Notes: generated by a model not told the origin, from the sequence alone. Positions 10,612-19,904 are shown, numbered from the stretch's first letter. The stretch: 64,000 nt of DNA from Entomomonas asaccharolytica (GCF_016653615.1 NZ_CP067393.1:2929673-2993672); one strand, 5' to 3'. Translations and numbers: made by a program.

Positions 10612-10929
10612 GTGGATACTATTGAAACCATTAAAGAGCAAATTGCTAATAATCCTGTACTACTTTATATGAAAGGCTCTCCAAACGCACCTCAATGCGG
10701 CTTTTCAGCAAGAGCAGCACAAGTTCTGATAGAGTGTGGCGAAAAATTTGCTTATGTGGATATACTTCAACACCCTGAAATTAGGGCTGAATTACCAAAA
10801 TATGCTAATTGGCCAACTTTTCCACAATTATGGGTGGGTGGTGAGCTAGTAGGTGGTTCAGATATTTTGTTAGAAATGCACGAAAAAGGTGAATTAAAAC
10901 CACTAATTCAAGCAGCAGTTAATAAATAA
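10612..10929 (+). CDS. grxD: Monothiol glutaredoxin GrxD (Grx4)
   Basis: A 105-residue CGFS-type glutaredoxin, which binds a [2Fe-2S] cluster with glutathione as a homodimer or with BolA and passes clusters to client proteins. The CGFS motif is at about 29-32 in APQCGFSARA. The glutathione-binding stretches NWPTFPQLWV and GGSDIL follow. The start is GTG at 10612 with GAGGA at 10601-10605 in good position; no ATG fits the family N-terminus. A strong hairpin terminator follows, so the gene is probably transcribed alone. Confidence 0.96.
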   Translation: MDTIETIKEQIANNPVLLYMKGSPNAPQCGFSARAAQVLIECGEKFAYVDILQHPEIRAELPKYANWPTFPQLWVGGELVGGSDILLEMHEKGELKPLIQAAVNK

Positions 10930-10937
10930 TAGTATTA

Positions 10938-10966
10938 AGGGGTGATAACTATTTATCACCCTTTTT
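10938..10966. terminator. Terminator after grxD
   Basis: A 9-bp stem (10940-10948 pairs with 10953-10961), loop CTAT, followed by TTTTT. It overlaps the last codon region of the convergent LysE/ArgO gene, which ends at 10965. Confidence 0.88.
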
Positions 10967-11561
10967 ATATAACCAATTTTATTGCTATTAACCACATAAT
11001 TATTCCTATTAAAAAATCCAATACTCTCCAAGAACTTGGTTTACTAAACCAAGGCTTTAGTAATCTTGCCCCATAACCTAAACAGAAAAAGAAAAAACAA
11101 GAGGCACAAATAGCTCCTAGTGCAAAATAACCGTGCTGGTTGGGATACTGATTAGCAATAGAGCCTAGTAACAATACAGTGTCTAAATACACATGTGGAT
11201 TTAGCCAAGTTAATGCTAAACAAATTAAAATAGTGGTTTTTAAAGATTGCTTATTGGCTTCCTTTATCTGCAAAGCATCATTATGGGTAAAAGCTTTCCA
11301 AAAACTTATAGCACCATAACAAAACAAAAATACACAACCTATATAACGCATTATCCATTCAATACTTGGAATTATTTTTATAACAAATGATAATCCGAAT
11401 ACGCCAACCGCAATTAAAATAGCGTCCGATAATGCACAAATCAAACATACCCAAAATACATGTTGCTTATACAGACCTTGTCTTAGCACAAAAGCATTTT
11501 GTGCACCAATAGCAACTATTAAGGATAGACCTAAACTAAACCCTGCTACAGCGGCATACAT
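10965..11561 (-). CDS. LysE/ArgO-family amino-acid exporter
   Basis: A 198-residue membrane protein of the LysE superfamily, which exports basic amino acids such as L-arginine or L-lysine. The N-terminus carries the family motif LSLIVAIGAQNAFVLRQG near 11-28. About six hydrophobic segments follow, with LTWLNPHVYLDTVLLLGS near 117-134, the second conserved block of LysE/ArgO. It is alone on the minus strand, with its 3' end inside the grxD terminator. No LysG/ArgP-type regulator is adjacent. The substrate is inferred: the NPHVYLDT block is closer to the LysE/ArgO branch than to RhtB homologues. Confidence 0.88.
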   Translation of the reverse strand: MYAAVAGFSLGLSLIVAIGAQNAFVLRQGLYKQHVFWVCLICALSDAILIAVGVFGLSFVIKIIPSIEWIMRYIGCVFLFCYGAISFWKAFTHNDALQIKEANKQSLKTTILICLALTWLNPHVYLDTVLLLGSIANQYPNQHGYFALGAICASCFFFFCLGYGARLLKPWFSKPSSWRVLDFLIGIIMWLIAIKLVI

Positions 11562-11645
11562 TTAATAACACCTAATATCATGACTTCTTAATTTAAAGTG
11601 ACTATAATGCTGTAAACACCTGATTAAAACAATAGGATTAGTATT

Positions 11646-12041
11646 TTGACAGAACAAGTCAATGAACAATGTCGTCTAGATAAATGGTTATGGGCTGCTC
11701 GTTTTTTCAAAACTAGAATCATTGCAAAAGAAGCTATTGCTGGTGGTAAAGTCCATTGTCAAGGGGAACGTTGTAAACCCTCTAAAAATATCCGTATTGG
11801 TGACGAATTAACCATACGTATTGGCTATGATGATCGTGTTGTTATTGTTAAAGAGTTATCTGAGATTCGCAAAGGAGCATCTGATGCTCAAATGCTTTAC
11901 CAAGAAACGGCTGAAAGCGTCCAAAAAAGGCAACAAGCAGCCATTGATCGCAAGTTAGGTATGCAAGGTATCCAAACCGAAGGACGTCCTACTAAAAAGC
12001 AACGCCGTCAAATTCATCAATTCCGCCAATCTTCTAACTAA
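11646..12041 (+). CDS. hslR: Heat shock protein 15 (ribosome-associated S4-domain protein)
   Basis: A 131-residue basic protein with an S4 RNA-binding domain at the N-terminus (RLDKWLWAARFFKTR at 10-24, IAGGKVHCQG near 31-40). In E. coli Hsp15 binds 50S subunits carrying a stalled nascent chain with tRNA and helps recycle them. The C-terminal ~40 residues are a Lys/Arg/Gln-rich tail (GRPTKKQRRQIHQF), also family-typical. The start is TTG at 11646 with AGGA at 11634-11637 eight bases upstream; no ATG lies before the S4 domain. birA starts one base after its stop codon. No heat-shock promoter was recognised upstream. Confidence 0.93.
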   Translation: MTEQVNEQCRLDKWLWAARFFKTRIIAKEAIAGGKVHCQGERCKPSKNIRIGDELTIRIGYDDRVVIVKELSEIRKGASDAQMLYQETAESVQKRQQAAIDRKLGMQGIQTEGRPTKKQRRQIHQFRQSSN

Positions 12042-12042
12042 T

Positions 12043-13011
12043 ATGACACTACTTATTACCCTACTTGCTGATGGTAAATTTCACTCAGGTGAAGAATTAG
12101 GTAAGGCATTAAATATAAGCCGAGCTGCTGTCTGGAAACGGCTAAAGAAACTAGAAAATGATACTAACCTGACTATTCATAGTGTTAAAGGTAAAGGGTA
12201 TAAATTAGACTCTGCTCTTTCTTTGCTAGATAATAAGCTACTTAATCAGCAAATTAATCAATGGCCTATTACTGTGTTACCGAAGGTTAACTCTACTAAT
12301 ACAGAGTGTTTTCGCCTTCTAAACACAGGGATGCCAGCCCCTTTAGCTGTAACAGCAGAACAACAAACAGCAGGTAAAGGTCGTCGTGGTAGACAGTGGG
12401 TTAGTCCTTATGGTCAAAACCTTTACTACAGTTTACTCATTGCTTTAAAAAATGGCTCCCATCAACTAGAAGGGTTAAGCCTTACTGTTGGTTTAGCTGT
12501 ATTACAAGCTATTAAAAAGATGGGACTTACACAGGCTGGATTAAAATGGCCTAATGATTTGCTATTTGGTAATAAAAAACTGTGTGGCATTCTTCTGGAA
12601 ATCACTGGAGACCCTGCGGATATTTGCCATGTAGTGATAGGTATTGGTATTAATGTTAATATGCCGAAAGCTATTACTGAGATTAATCAACCATGGACAT
12701 CTCTTCGACAAGAACTAGGTGCACTGATTGATCGTAATAAGTTACTTATTGAACTAAACCATTCACTCTCTTATTATTTAAAAACTCATTATCAACATGG
12801 TTTTAGAGCACTAAAAGATGAATGGCAAGAGAATAACCTCTGGCAACATAAAACAGTTAACTTACTGCAAGGAAATCAACAAATTACTGGAGAAATGCTA
12901 GGTGTTGATGATAATGGTGCATTAAAATTACTGGTTAATAATGAAATTCAATATTTTAATGCAGGTGAAGTTAGTTTAAGATTAGCGACTCCAACTCATG
13001 ACCAAAATTAA
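12043..13011 (+). CDS. birA: Bifunctional biotin-[acetyl-CoA-carboxylase] ligase/repressor BirA
   Basis: A 322-residue protein that makes biotinyl-AMP, attaches biotin to the carboxyl carrier protein AccB, and in its adenylate-bound dimer represses biotin genes. An N-terminal winged helix (LADGKFHSGEELGKALNISRAAVWKRLKKL, about 7-36) shows the DNA-binding part is retained. The catalytic domain has the AGKGRRGRQW loop near 108-117 and the ligase core GLKWPNDLLFGNKKLCGILLE near 166-186 (quoted in parts: KWPNDL, KLCGIL). The C-terminal SH3-like cap is present. It is followed by coaX after two bases, as in Pseudomonas. Confidence 0.95.
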   Translation: MTLLITLLADGKFHSGEELGKALNISRAAVWKRLKKLENDTNLTIHSVKGKGYKLDSALSLLDNKLLNQQINQWPITVLPKVNSTNTECFRLLNTGMPAPLAVTAEQQTAGKGRRGRQWVSPYGQNLYYSLLIALKNGSHQLEGLSLTVGLAVLQAIKKMGLTQAGLKWPNDLLFGNKKLCGILLEITGDPADICHVVIGIGINVNMPKAITEINQPWTSLRQELGALIDRNKLLIELNHSLSYYLKTHYQHGFRALKDEWQENNLWQHKTVNLLQGNQQITGEMLGVDDNGALKLLVNNEIQYFNAGEVSLRLATPTHDQN

Positions 13012-13013
13012 TT

Positions 13014-13763
13014 ATGATTCTTGAACTCGATTGTGGAAATAGTCTGATTAAATGGCGTATTTTAAACAGCCATGCTGAAGTCATTGCGCGTGGAGCAAAT
13101 CAACAACTACAACAGTTGTTAACTGATATTGATAATAACCAACAAACTTTTCGTTTTTGTCGTATAGTCAGTGTGCGATCAGAACAAGAAACCTCACAGC
13201 TTATTAAAAATATAGAAACCAAATATTCAACATCTGTTATGCAAGCTGTTTCTTGCAAAGAATCATGTGGTGTTAAAAATGGTTATCATGATTATACTAG
13301 GCTAGGCGCTGATCGCTGGGCAGCTATTGTTGCTGCTTACCATCAAAGCCAACAGGCCACACTCACATTGGGCTTTGGTACAGCTATTACTTGTGACTTT
13401 ATTGATAAATCTGGTCAACATTTAGGTGGATTTATTGCACCTGGGCTAATGTTAATGCGCCAACAATTATTATCTAATACTAATCGTATTCATTACCATG
13501 AAGACTTAGCAAAAGACTTACTTTCCCCTACCGAGAGACCAGGTGATTCGACAGAATCTGCAGTTAATGGTGGGTGTCACCTTATGTTACAAGGTTTTAT
13601 CAGCCAACAACTAGCATTAGCTAATCAATATTTTGGTCAACAATTTACTATTTATGCGGCTGGTGGTGATGCAAGCTATTTTAATATACCAAAAGCACAT
13701 CATATGCCTGATCTTGTTTTTTATGGTTTGTCATTACTCTGCCCTATAACGGATAATTTATAA
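13014..13763 (+). CDS. coaX: Type III pantothenate kinase CoaX
   Basis: A 249-residue ASKHA-fold kinase that phosphorylates pantothenate, the first step of CoA synthesis; type III enzymes need a monovalent cation and are not inhibited by CoA. The phosphate motif ELDCGNSLIKW is at 3-13, the substrate-binding block RLGADRWAAIVAAYH near 96-110, and GFGTAITCDFID near 117-128 with GGFIAPGL after it. The birA-coaX order is that of Pseudomonas. The stop codon TAA overlaps the ATG of the next gene by one base, so translation is likely coupled. CoaD, a later enzyme of the pathway, is at 62916-63401. Confidence 0.95.
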   Translation: MILELDCGNSLIKWRILNSHAEVIARGANQQLQQLLTDIDNNQQTFRFCRIVSVRSEQETSQLIKNIETKYSTSVMQAVSCKESCGVKNGYHDYTRLGADRWAAIVAAYHQSQQATLTLGFGTAITCDFIDKSGQHLGGFIAPGLMLMRQQLLSNTNRIHYHEDLAKDLLSPTERPGDSTESAVNGGCHLMLQGFISQQLALANQYFGQQFTIYAAGGDASYFNIPKAHHMPDLVFYGLSLLCPITDNL

Positions 13764-14515
13764 TGCGTTGGGTATTTGTATTTTTTGTTTTTTTAAATAT
13801 ATTCTTTTATATCTGGCAATATCAGCAAGCAACACCAACCTCCTTAGATAACCCAGTTACTACAACTTATGGTAATACAGAAATACCTACTATTAAACTA
13901 TTTAAAGAACAGCCGATGGTGGATCAAACAGCTACGATTGATGAAAGCGAAAATCATCAAGAAATACCACCTGCAGATTTGTCCACAGAAAAAGAACTAG
14001 CTGATATAGATAATGCTGAAATTAAAGAAGTAGTATCTGAACCATTAACCTGTTTATATTTAGGTGGTTTTACTAACCCAGTACAACTTGATGTTATTAA
14101 TCCTTTTTTAGAAAAATTAACTACTAATATTAATCCAATAGTTATTAAGCTGACAAAAGCACCTAAATTTCATCTATACGTATTAGCTAATAACGAAATA
14201 GAGCAACAAGCTCTTTTAGAAATACTCGACAATGCCTCTATTAATGCACTGATAATTCCTCGTGGCTTATTGAAAGATAATATAAGTTTAGGGGTATTTA
14301 CAGAGGAAACTGCTTATAGTGATATACAGGATAAATTGAAAGCGTTAGATATCACTGTAAAAATCGAGAATCTATCTGAATCAGCAAGTAGTTATTGGTT
14401 AAAAATAACCAATGATAAACGCTCATTGTTTACTTATACGATTTTAGCTGAACTAACCCAGCAGCTACCTTCTATGCAACAAGAACTAATGCCTTGTGAC
14501 TTTGCAGAAAATTAA
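13763..14515 (+). CDS. SPOR-like membrane-anchored protein
   Basis: A 250-residue protein with one N-terminal membrane segment (about 3-18), an acidic linker (to about 90), and a periplasmic part with two weakly repeated modules. The second module, ISLGVFTEETAYSDIQ to SSYWLKI (about 174-214), has the SPOR pattern: a Gly-x-Phe strand, a helix of alternating Ala/Leu, and a terminal Tyr-Trp strand. SPOR domains bind glycan strands without stem peptides at the division septum. The position right after coaX, overlapping by one base, matches the SPOR-containing gene found there in Pseudomonas. The match is divergent, so the peptidoglycan-binding role is inferred. Confidence 0.7.
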   Translation: MRWVFVFFVFLNIFFYIWQYQQATPTSLDNPVTTTYGNTEIPTIKLFKEQPMVDQTATIDESENHQEIPPADLSTEKELADIDNAEIKEVVSEPLTCLYLGGFTNPVQLDVINPFLEKLTTNINPIVIKLTKAPKFHLYVLANNEIEQQALLEILDNASINALIIPRGLLKDNISLGVFTEETAYSDIQDKLKALDITVKIENLSESASSYWLKITNDKRSLFTYTILAELTQQLPSMQQELMPCDFAEN

Positions 14516-15024
14516 AAATTAAGTGTTGGTGCTAACTTTTGTAGTCGTTGTATTTTTTTCATAGGGAGTTGATCGGGGGTAAGAGTTCCTGAATGTCTTA
14601 CATAGGAAATACGTTGGTTTAATAAACTTCCAGTCATTAAATTACCTGTAAAATAATAATTAACTTCTCTGGTATCTTTAATTGAATTAACAATAGGCTT
14701 TAATTCACCCCAAATATTAGTAGACACTACAATATCAAATTGCTGTGTTGAAAATGCAGGAATATCTTGCCAAATGGGTTCTTCACCCGTGCTAATCTCA
14801 ATACCATTTAATAACACTTTATAATCTAACGTACGCACATATAATTTTTTGCTTTGAGAATTTTTTATATTGATATTTAATTTAAAACGTTGTTCAAATG
14901 GATTAGCTTTTACAAACTCTAAACTCTCTAACTTTACCTCCACAGGATGACTATTTATCATCACACATCCTGACAGTGGAGCTGACACTAGCAATGTTAT
15001 TATCATTTTTTTTACTAGACACAT
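14512..15024 (-). CDS. LEA type 2 / WHy-domain lipoprotein
   Basis: A 170-residue protein with a short signal peptide and a lipobox ending LSGC (Cys about 20), so probably a lipoprotein. The rest is a single beta-rich domain with the LEA14/WHy pattern: VKLESLEFVKANPFEQRFKL followed by NINIKNSQSKKLYVRTLDYKV, where long alternating hydrophobic strands precede the Asn. Bacterial members are periplasmic or outer-membrane-linked, and their role is poorly defined; plant members are linked to dehydration stress. It converges on the SPOR gene and overlaps its 3' end by four bases. No terminator separates them. Confidence 0.78.
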   Translation of the reverse strand: MCLVKKMIITLLVSAPLSGCVMINSHPVEVKLESLEFVKANPFEQRFKLNINIKNSQSKKLYVRTLDYKVLLNGIEISTGEEPIWQDIPAFSTQQFDIVVSTNIWGELKPIVNSIKDTREVNYYFTGNLMTGSLLNQRISYVRHSGTLTPDQLPMKKIQRLQKLAPTLNF

Positions 15025-15206
15025 AGTATTTCCAAGAAAACTGCCTCTAATTTATATTAAGTAATAGCAAACAAGCATAAATGGTTATTAATATTCAAAC
15101 AAGTCTCTATTAAACTAATATTTAAATATATTTTGATTGATTACTATAACTTATCTGCCATTAAAACCTATTCTACAATGGTTAAATAGCTATTGAAAAT
15201 TATACA

Positions 15207-15398
15207 GTGACAGATTTTAAAAGAGGATTTGCGGTTGGTAGATTTTCTCCTTTACATAAGGGAGATGAGGCGCTTATTCATTTTGCCAATTAGCCACGCC
15301 AAATAACTCTACTTATCCCTGATCAAAACAAGAATTTAATTACTACCAAACGAGCTACTAACAACAATGATTACCCATTTTATTTTTATAACCAATAA
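15207..15398 (+). pseudogene. Decayed nucleotidyltransferase (NMNAT/cytidylyltransferase-like) fragment
   Basis: From a GTG at 15207 the frame reads 28 codons containing FAVGRFSPLHKGDEALIHFA, the phosphate-binding start of nucleotidyltransferases such as nicotinamide-nucleotide adenylyltransferase (consensus GRFxPxHxGHxxLI). The last residue of the catalytic HxGH is Asp instead of His. A TAG at 15291 interrupts the frame. The same frame then stays open to TAA at 15396 and reads ITLLIPDQNKN, which could be the next beta strand. The family is normally 170 residues or more, so this is a non-functional remnant in a 389-base gap between genes on the minus strand. Confidence 0.6.
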
Positions 15399-15413
15399 CT
15401 TAATGTTTTAAAC

Positions 15414-16091
15414 CTAACCTATATTCTTTTTAGGGGTAGCTACATTATCTCTTAAATAAACAGGCTCAACTTTTTCAGCAGAAATCATTTCGTTTCTTTG
15501 CCATGCTAATAGAGCTAATGTTAGTAAATCCTGAGCATCTGGCAATAAACTATCATCTACTACTTCGCACTGTGCAGGCATTTGTTCTGCATACTTCCAA
15601 CCCGTACCTACCCCAAACCATTTTTCGTTTATTTGGGGTAGTTGTGCCAGTTCTGGAGCTAATACTTGCTCCTTACCTATTAAACACATTTCTTGTTGTT
15701 GTAGCTGATAACATCCCCAATAAATCTCATTCATACGCGCGTCAATGGCTACAGCAACCTGTTCTATTTTATATTCACGCCATGCCCGTTGAGCTAAAAC
15801 AGACAAATCAGATATCGCTATTACTGGTTTATCCAAAGCAAATGCTAATCCTTGAATAACGCCTGTCGCTATACGAACACCTGTAAAAGCTCCTGGCCCA
15901 CACCCAAAAGCCAAACCATCAATAGTAGACAAAGAACAACCAACTTCTGCCAAAACTTTGTTAATCATAGGCAAAATCTGCTGTGCGTGTAGTTGAGGAA
16001 TTACCTCATAACAAGTATATAATTCATCTTGATGCAATATAGCAACTGAGCAAGCTTCAGTCGCTGTATCTATGGCTAGTAGGGTTGTCAT
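15414..16091 (-). CDS. tsaB: tRNA threonylcarbamoyladenosine synthesis protein TsaB
   Basis: A 225-residue ASKHA-fold protein, the partner and scaffold for TsaD and TsaE in making t6A37 on tRNAs that read ANN codons. It begins LLAIDTATEACSVAI with the conserved Asp-Thr pair, then HAQQILPMI near 35-43 and FGCGPGAFTGVRIATG near 62-77. The length matches E. coli TsaB (231). It is 51 bases downstream of adk, the Pseudomonas order. TsaE is in this window at 23885-24346; TsaC and TsaD are not. Confidence 0.95.
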   Translation of the reverse strand: MTTLLAIDTATEACSVAILHQDELYTCYEVIPQLHAQQILPMINKVLAEVGCSLSTIDGLAFGCGPGAFTGVRIATGVIQGLAFALDKPVIAISDLSVLAQRAWREYKIEQVAVAIDARMNEIYWGCYQLQQQEMCLIGKEQVLAPELAQLPQINEKWFGVGTGWKYAEQMPAQCEVVDDSLLPDAQDLLTLALLAWQRNEMISAEKVEPVYLRDNVATPKKNIG

Positions 16092-16142
16092 AAACGCTTT
16101 ACTTAAAGAGAGATGACAGTATTACCTATCATCTTATTGATT

Positions 16143-16790
16143 TTAACTTAATGCTTGTAACACTTGCTGTGTAATCTCATCAACACTACCAATACCCATA
16201 ATACGTATATATTTTGGGTTACCATTTTTTTGCGCAAGATTCTGATAGAAACTAACTAGTGGTTCTGTAGAATGATGATATTCTGTCAAACGTTTACGAA
16301 CAGTTTCTTCAATATCATCTTTACGTTGAATTAGTGGTTCACCTGTTACATCATCTTTACCTTCAGCTTTAGGTGGGTTGTGTTTAATATGATAAACCCT
16401 ACCTGATGATTCATGTACACGACGGCCAGAAATACGCTCAATTACTTCTTCATCATTAACCGCAATTTCAACCACATAATCAATATCAATACCAGCATCA
16501 CATAATGCTTCAGCTTGAGGTATAGTTCTTGGAAAACCATCAAATAAAAAGCCGTTTTTAGCATCGGGCTCGGCAATGCGCTCTTTAACTAAGTTAATGA
16601 TAAGCTCATCAGAAACTAGCTTACCTTGCTCCATAATTTCTTTTGCTTGTAAACCTAAGGGAGTACCAGCACGTACCGCAGCGCGTAACATATCCCCTGT
16701 AGAAACTTGTGGGATATTAAACTTCTCAGTAATAAAACGTGCTTGAGTACCTTTACCAGCACCAGGCGCACCTAGCAGAATAATTCGCAT
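16143..16790 (-). CDS. adk: Adenylate kinase
   Basis: A 215-residue long-form adenylate kinase (2 ADP to ATP plus AMP). The P-loop [12 protein letters not shown] is at 5-16, the AMP-binding STGDML near 30-35, the FDGFPRT motif near 81-87 and the LID with [13 protein letters not shown] near 122-134. The LID has no Cys cluster, so no structural zinc, as in other gammaproteobacteria. The frame is open to 16850, but ATG 16790 (MRIILLG) is the family start and has GGAG six bases upstream. tsaB follows. Confidence 0.97.
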   Translation of the reverse strand: MRIILLGAPGAGKGTQARFITEKFNIPQVSTGDMLRAAVRAGTPLGLQAKEIMEQGKLVSDELIINLVKERIAEPDAKNGFLFDGFPRTIPQAEALCDAGIDIDYVVEIAVNDEEVIERISGRRVHESSGRVYHIKHNPPKAEGKDDVTGEPLIQRKDDIEETVRKRLTEYHHSTEPLVSFYQNLAQKNGNPKYIRIMGIGSVDEITQQVLQALS

Positions 16791-16964
16791 AACTCGCTCC
16801 ATTAAACCCAATAAAAAAAACACAATACAAGGATAGATCTTTATCTGCAAGCTTTTATATAAGGAAAAAATAGCTTGTATTAAAAGTTTATTATATTTAT
16901 TTACATAAATAACAATACATAAAATAACTAAACCAAGTCAACTATTGAATAACAAAATATCAAT

Positions 16965-16992
16965 AAAAAAGGCACCTAAAAGGTGCCTTTTT
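16965..16992 (-). terminator. Terminator after the OmpW gene
   Basis: GGCACC 16971-16976 pairs with GGTGCC 16982-16987, extended by the flanking A and T runs, with a 5-base loop. It lies 17 bases beyond the stop of the minus-strand OmpW gene. Confidence 0.85.
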
Positions 16993-17008
16993 ATTAAGTC
17001 TCAGCTGA

Positions 17009-17758
17009 TTACAGGCTAAATTTATAACCAATACCAACCATATAAACCCATGGATTAACATCTAAGTCTACTTTAGCACGGTTTTTACCATATCCTAATC
17101 CTGCTAAACCATTAACACTCACTGATGCTTGTGTATCGATATTAATATAACGCACTTGAGCATTTAACATTAAATTATCAGTGATCATATAATCAGCACC
17201 AATTTGTGCAGCCCACCCCCAAGTATTTTTTACTTTAAAGTTACTGTATGCTGCTGTACCATGTTTTGCACGATTACTTAAAGACTCATTAAAGAACCAA
17301 GTATAGTTAAGACCTACACCCATATATGGCTGGAACGCTTGAGCAGGATCAGCAGGATAATATACCACGCTTAAAGTTGGCGGCAAATGAGATACTTTAC
17401 CTAATTTACCATTAGCAACATCATTTAATGCTGGATTACCCAATGCGGCTAAAGTTGTTCCTTTAATTCTAACATTATGGGTGAATGGTGTAGCACCTAA
17501 TAACTCAACACCAATATGATCAGTAACCATATAAGCAAAGTTCAAGCCTAACTGAGTATCACTATCTAAGGTAGCTCTTCCACCAATATTATTACCAGCT
17601 AAGGGGCCATGTTTAATTTTAACATTACCACTGCTTTCATGTGGATCAACAGTTACAGCACCAGCACGGATAATAATATCACCAGCTTTGTGAGCCTGAA
17701 CCATAGGAGCTGCTAAAGCAATAGCAAGCACGGTTGTAGCAAGAATAGACTTTTTCAT
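17009..17758 (-). CDS. ompW: OmpW-family outer membrane protein
   Basis: A 249-residue outer-membrane beta-barrel. A signal peptide (residues 1-22, cleaved after MVQA) is followed by AGDIIIRAGAVTVDPHES, the usual OmpW/OprG N-terminus. Eight amphipathic strands follow, and the chain ends in Phe-Ser-Leu (YKFSL), a variant of the barrel C-terminal signal. The motif HLPPTLSVVYYP near 124-135 and QAFQPYMGVGLNYTWFF are family hallmarks. Members form a narrow hydrophobic channel for small apolar solutes. It has its own terminator. Transcription probably starts in the 216 bases upstream, but I did not identify the promoter. Confidence 0.92.
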   Translation of the reverse strand: MKKSILATTVLAIALAAPMVQAHKAGDIIIRAGAVTVDPHESSGNVKIKHGPLAGNNIGGRATLDSDTQLGLNFAYMVTDHIGVELLGATPFTHNVRIKGTTLAALGNPALNDVANGKLGKVSHLPPTLSVVYYPADPAQAFQPYMGVGLNYTWFFNESLSNRAKHGTAAYSNFKVKNTWGWAAQIGADYMITDNLMLNAQVRYINIDTQASVSVNGLAGLGYGKNRAKVDLDVNPWVYMVGIGYKFSL

Positions 17759-17974
17759 AGGTACTCCAGTTTCTATAATTAAGTTAAGTATTAAGTTATC
17801 TCCTGAAAAAAATCATATATCAGGAATGAATTTCTAGCTTGTGGGAATGCTATTATAGTTTTATAAACAATGCATTTATTACAAAATGTTCGTTCATCTT
17901 TTAGACAGCTTAATAAATAAAAGCCCCTTTTCTGTTGACCGTAAGCAACAAATACATAAAATTTAAACTAATCT

Positions 17975-18844
17975 TTAATACAATGCTTGATACAACTTTT
18001 TACGATAACTTATTACTAATGGGTGATCATTTCCTAATAGATCAAATAGTTGGATTAGTGTTCTTCTGGGTAAATCATCTTGATAAGTTCTATTATGTTT
18101 AAATAATACAAACAATCTTTCCATTGCGAACTCATACTGTTGCTGTGCCAACTGTGCAATAGCTAATTGATAACATAGCTCATCACTATTTGGCTGTTCT
18201 TGTAATTTAAATTGTAACGCCTCAACGCTAGGTAAATCAGCTGCTTGTTTCAAAAAGGTTAATTGTGCTTTAGCCGCTACTAATTCATGTTTACAATCAT
18301 CGTCAATAACAGCATTTAAAATTGTTTCCGCTTCAGATAATTCACCTCGCTCCGCTAAACATCGCGCATACAGAATTAAGGCAGGCATATTGGTATTATC
18401 TTGCTCTAATAACTCCTTTAATAAAGCCTCTGCCTCTACTTTATTATCTTGTTTATAAAATGCTTTAGCTTGTTCCAGTAAGTCACCCTCAGGAGTATTT
18501 GGCGCTTCAATATATTTTTCAAGCATTTTACGAATATTAGCCTCAGTCGTAGCTCCTGAAAAACCATCAATTGGTTGGCCATCTTTAAATAGTACGACTG
18601 TGGGAAGGCTACGCACACCAAACTGAGCGACAATTTGTTGTTGCTGATCACAATCAACTTTTGCCAATACTAACTGCCCATCGTAAGAAGTTACTATTTG
18701 CTCAAGTAATGGGGTTAATGTCTTACAGTGCTCGCACCAATTAGCCCAAAAATCAATAAGAACAGGCTTATTGAAAGAACCTTCAATAATAATTTGATCA
18801 AAGTTATCTAATGTAATATCTACAATATTTATTTGCTTATTCAT
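17975..18844 (-). CDS. cnoX: Chaperedoxin CnoX (YbbN), thioredoxin plus TPR
   Basis: A 289-residue protein with a thioredoxin domain (about 1-112) and a helical TPR-like C-terminal part (about 120-289). The active-site region is DFWANWCEHCK near 31-41, so both Cys are present, unlike E. coli CnoX, whose first Cys is replaced. The cis-Pro loop is RSLPTVVLF. CnoX protects unfolded proteins from oxidation and aggregation and hands them to GroEL or DnaK. The CxxC form may keep reducing activity, as in some other proteobacterial homologues. It starts 44 bases after rsgA on the same strand and may be co-transcribed. Confidence 0.92.
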   Translation of the reverse strand: MNKQINIVDITLDNFDQIIIEGSFNKPVLIDFWANWCEHCKTLTPLLEQIVTSYDGQLVLAKVDCDQQQQIVAQFGVRSLPTVVLFKDGQPIDGFSGATTEANIRKMLEKYIEAPNTPEGDLLEQAKAFYKQDNKVEAEALLKELLEQDNTNMPALILYARCLAERGELSEAETILNAVIDDDCKHELVAAKAQLTFLKQAADLPSVEALQFKLQEQPNSDELCYQLAIAQLAQQQYEFAMERLFVLFKHNRTYQDDLPRRTLIQLFDLLGNDHPLVISYRKKLYQALY

Positions 18845-18887
18845 ACTCTTTATATCTCTAAATGCCCTATATTTAGGTTATAGGTTA

Positions 18888-19904
18888 TTAATCATCAAGT
18901 TCTAAACTTGTTATAATATGTCGATAACTACTCATCCGTTTAGGATGAATTTTTCCTTCATCAATAGCCTTTAATAACGCACATCCTGGCTCTTGTTGAT
19001 GTTTACAGTTACGAAACTTGCAATGCCCTAAATAGGGTTTAAACTCAATAAACCCCTGCTCAACTATCTCTTTATTAATATGGGTTAAAGCAAAATCTCT
19101 AATACCTGGTGAATCAATTAAATTCCCTCCCATAGGTAAATGGAATAATTTTGCTGTTGTGGTTGTATGTGCTCCCTTATTAGTTAACTCTGATAAAGCA
19201 CCTACTCGCAACTCTGCCTCTGGTAGTAATGTATTAATCAATGATGACTTACCAACACCTGATTGTCCTACAAAAACACTCATATGGTTATTTAATGCTG
19301 TTTGTAATTGATGAATAGTTTCTGGCAAACATTTAGATACTTCCAAAATCTGATAATTTAAATTTCGATAAATATTCAACAGATCTTCCAACTCACTGCT
19401 ATTCTGCTCATTTACCAAATCTAATTTATTAAAGAGCAATAAAGGCCTAATCCCTGCATGCTTAGCGGCAATCAAATAACGATCTAATAAGTTAGCATAG
19501 GGTGTGGGCAAAGGAGCAAAAACAATAACTAATAGATCCACATTAGCAGCAATAATTTTTAAGCGGCCAGAACTATCTGTCCGAGAAAGCTCAGAAGCTC
19601 TTGGCTGTATAGCTGTAATAATTCCATTTTGCTGATTACCTGTCCGCCATACTACCTTATCTCCTGTCACTAAAGGAGGTAAATTAGCTCTTAAGTAACA
19701 ACGATAACGCTCTCCCTGCTTGCTTTCCACTTCGGCTTGAATACCAAAATGTGCTGTTACTAACCCTAACTGTTCTTCACCAAAATCGCCACCTGCCAAT
19801 TCTTCTTGCAACTTCGACTCACGCTGATTAGCACGGCTATTACGTTCTTCTTGAATTTTCTCAATACGCCAGCGTTGGCGGCGGTTAAGTTGGCGTTTAG
19901 CCAT
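18888..19904 (-). CDS. rsgA: Small ribosomal subunit biogenesis GTPase RsgA
   Basis: A 338-residue circularly permuted GTPase that tests 30S maturation at the decoding centre. Order of motifs: basic N-terminal extension, OB fold (about 45-105), G4 LLFNKLDL near 156-163, G1 [12 protein letters not shown] near 213-224, G3 DSPGIRDF near 263-270, and a C-terminal zinc knuckle with [16 protein letters not shown] near 293-308 (Cys-x4-Cys-x-His-x5-Cys). In Pseudomonas it neighbours orn in divergent orientation; here the tail-fibre cassette has been placed between them. cnoX follows downstream. Confidence 0.96.
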   Translation of the reverse strand: MAKRQLNRRQRWRIEKIQEERNSRANQRESKLQEELAGGDFGEEQLGLVTAHFGIQAEVESKQGERYRCYLRANLPPLVTGDKVVWRTGNQQNGIITAIQPRASELSRTDSSGRLKIIAANVDLLVIVFAPLPTPYANLLDRYLIAAKHAGIRPLLLFNKLDLVNEQNSSELEDLLNIYRNLNYQILEVSKCLPETIHQLQTALNNHMSVFVGQSGVGKSSLINTLLPEAELRVGALSELTNKGAHTTTTAKLFHLPMGGNLIDSPGIRDFALTHINKEIVEQGFIEFKPYLGHCKFRNCKHQQEPGCALLKAIDEGKIHPKRMSSYRHIITSLELDD

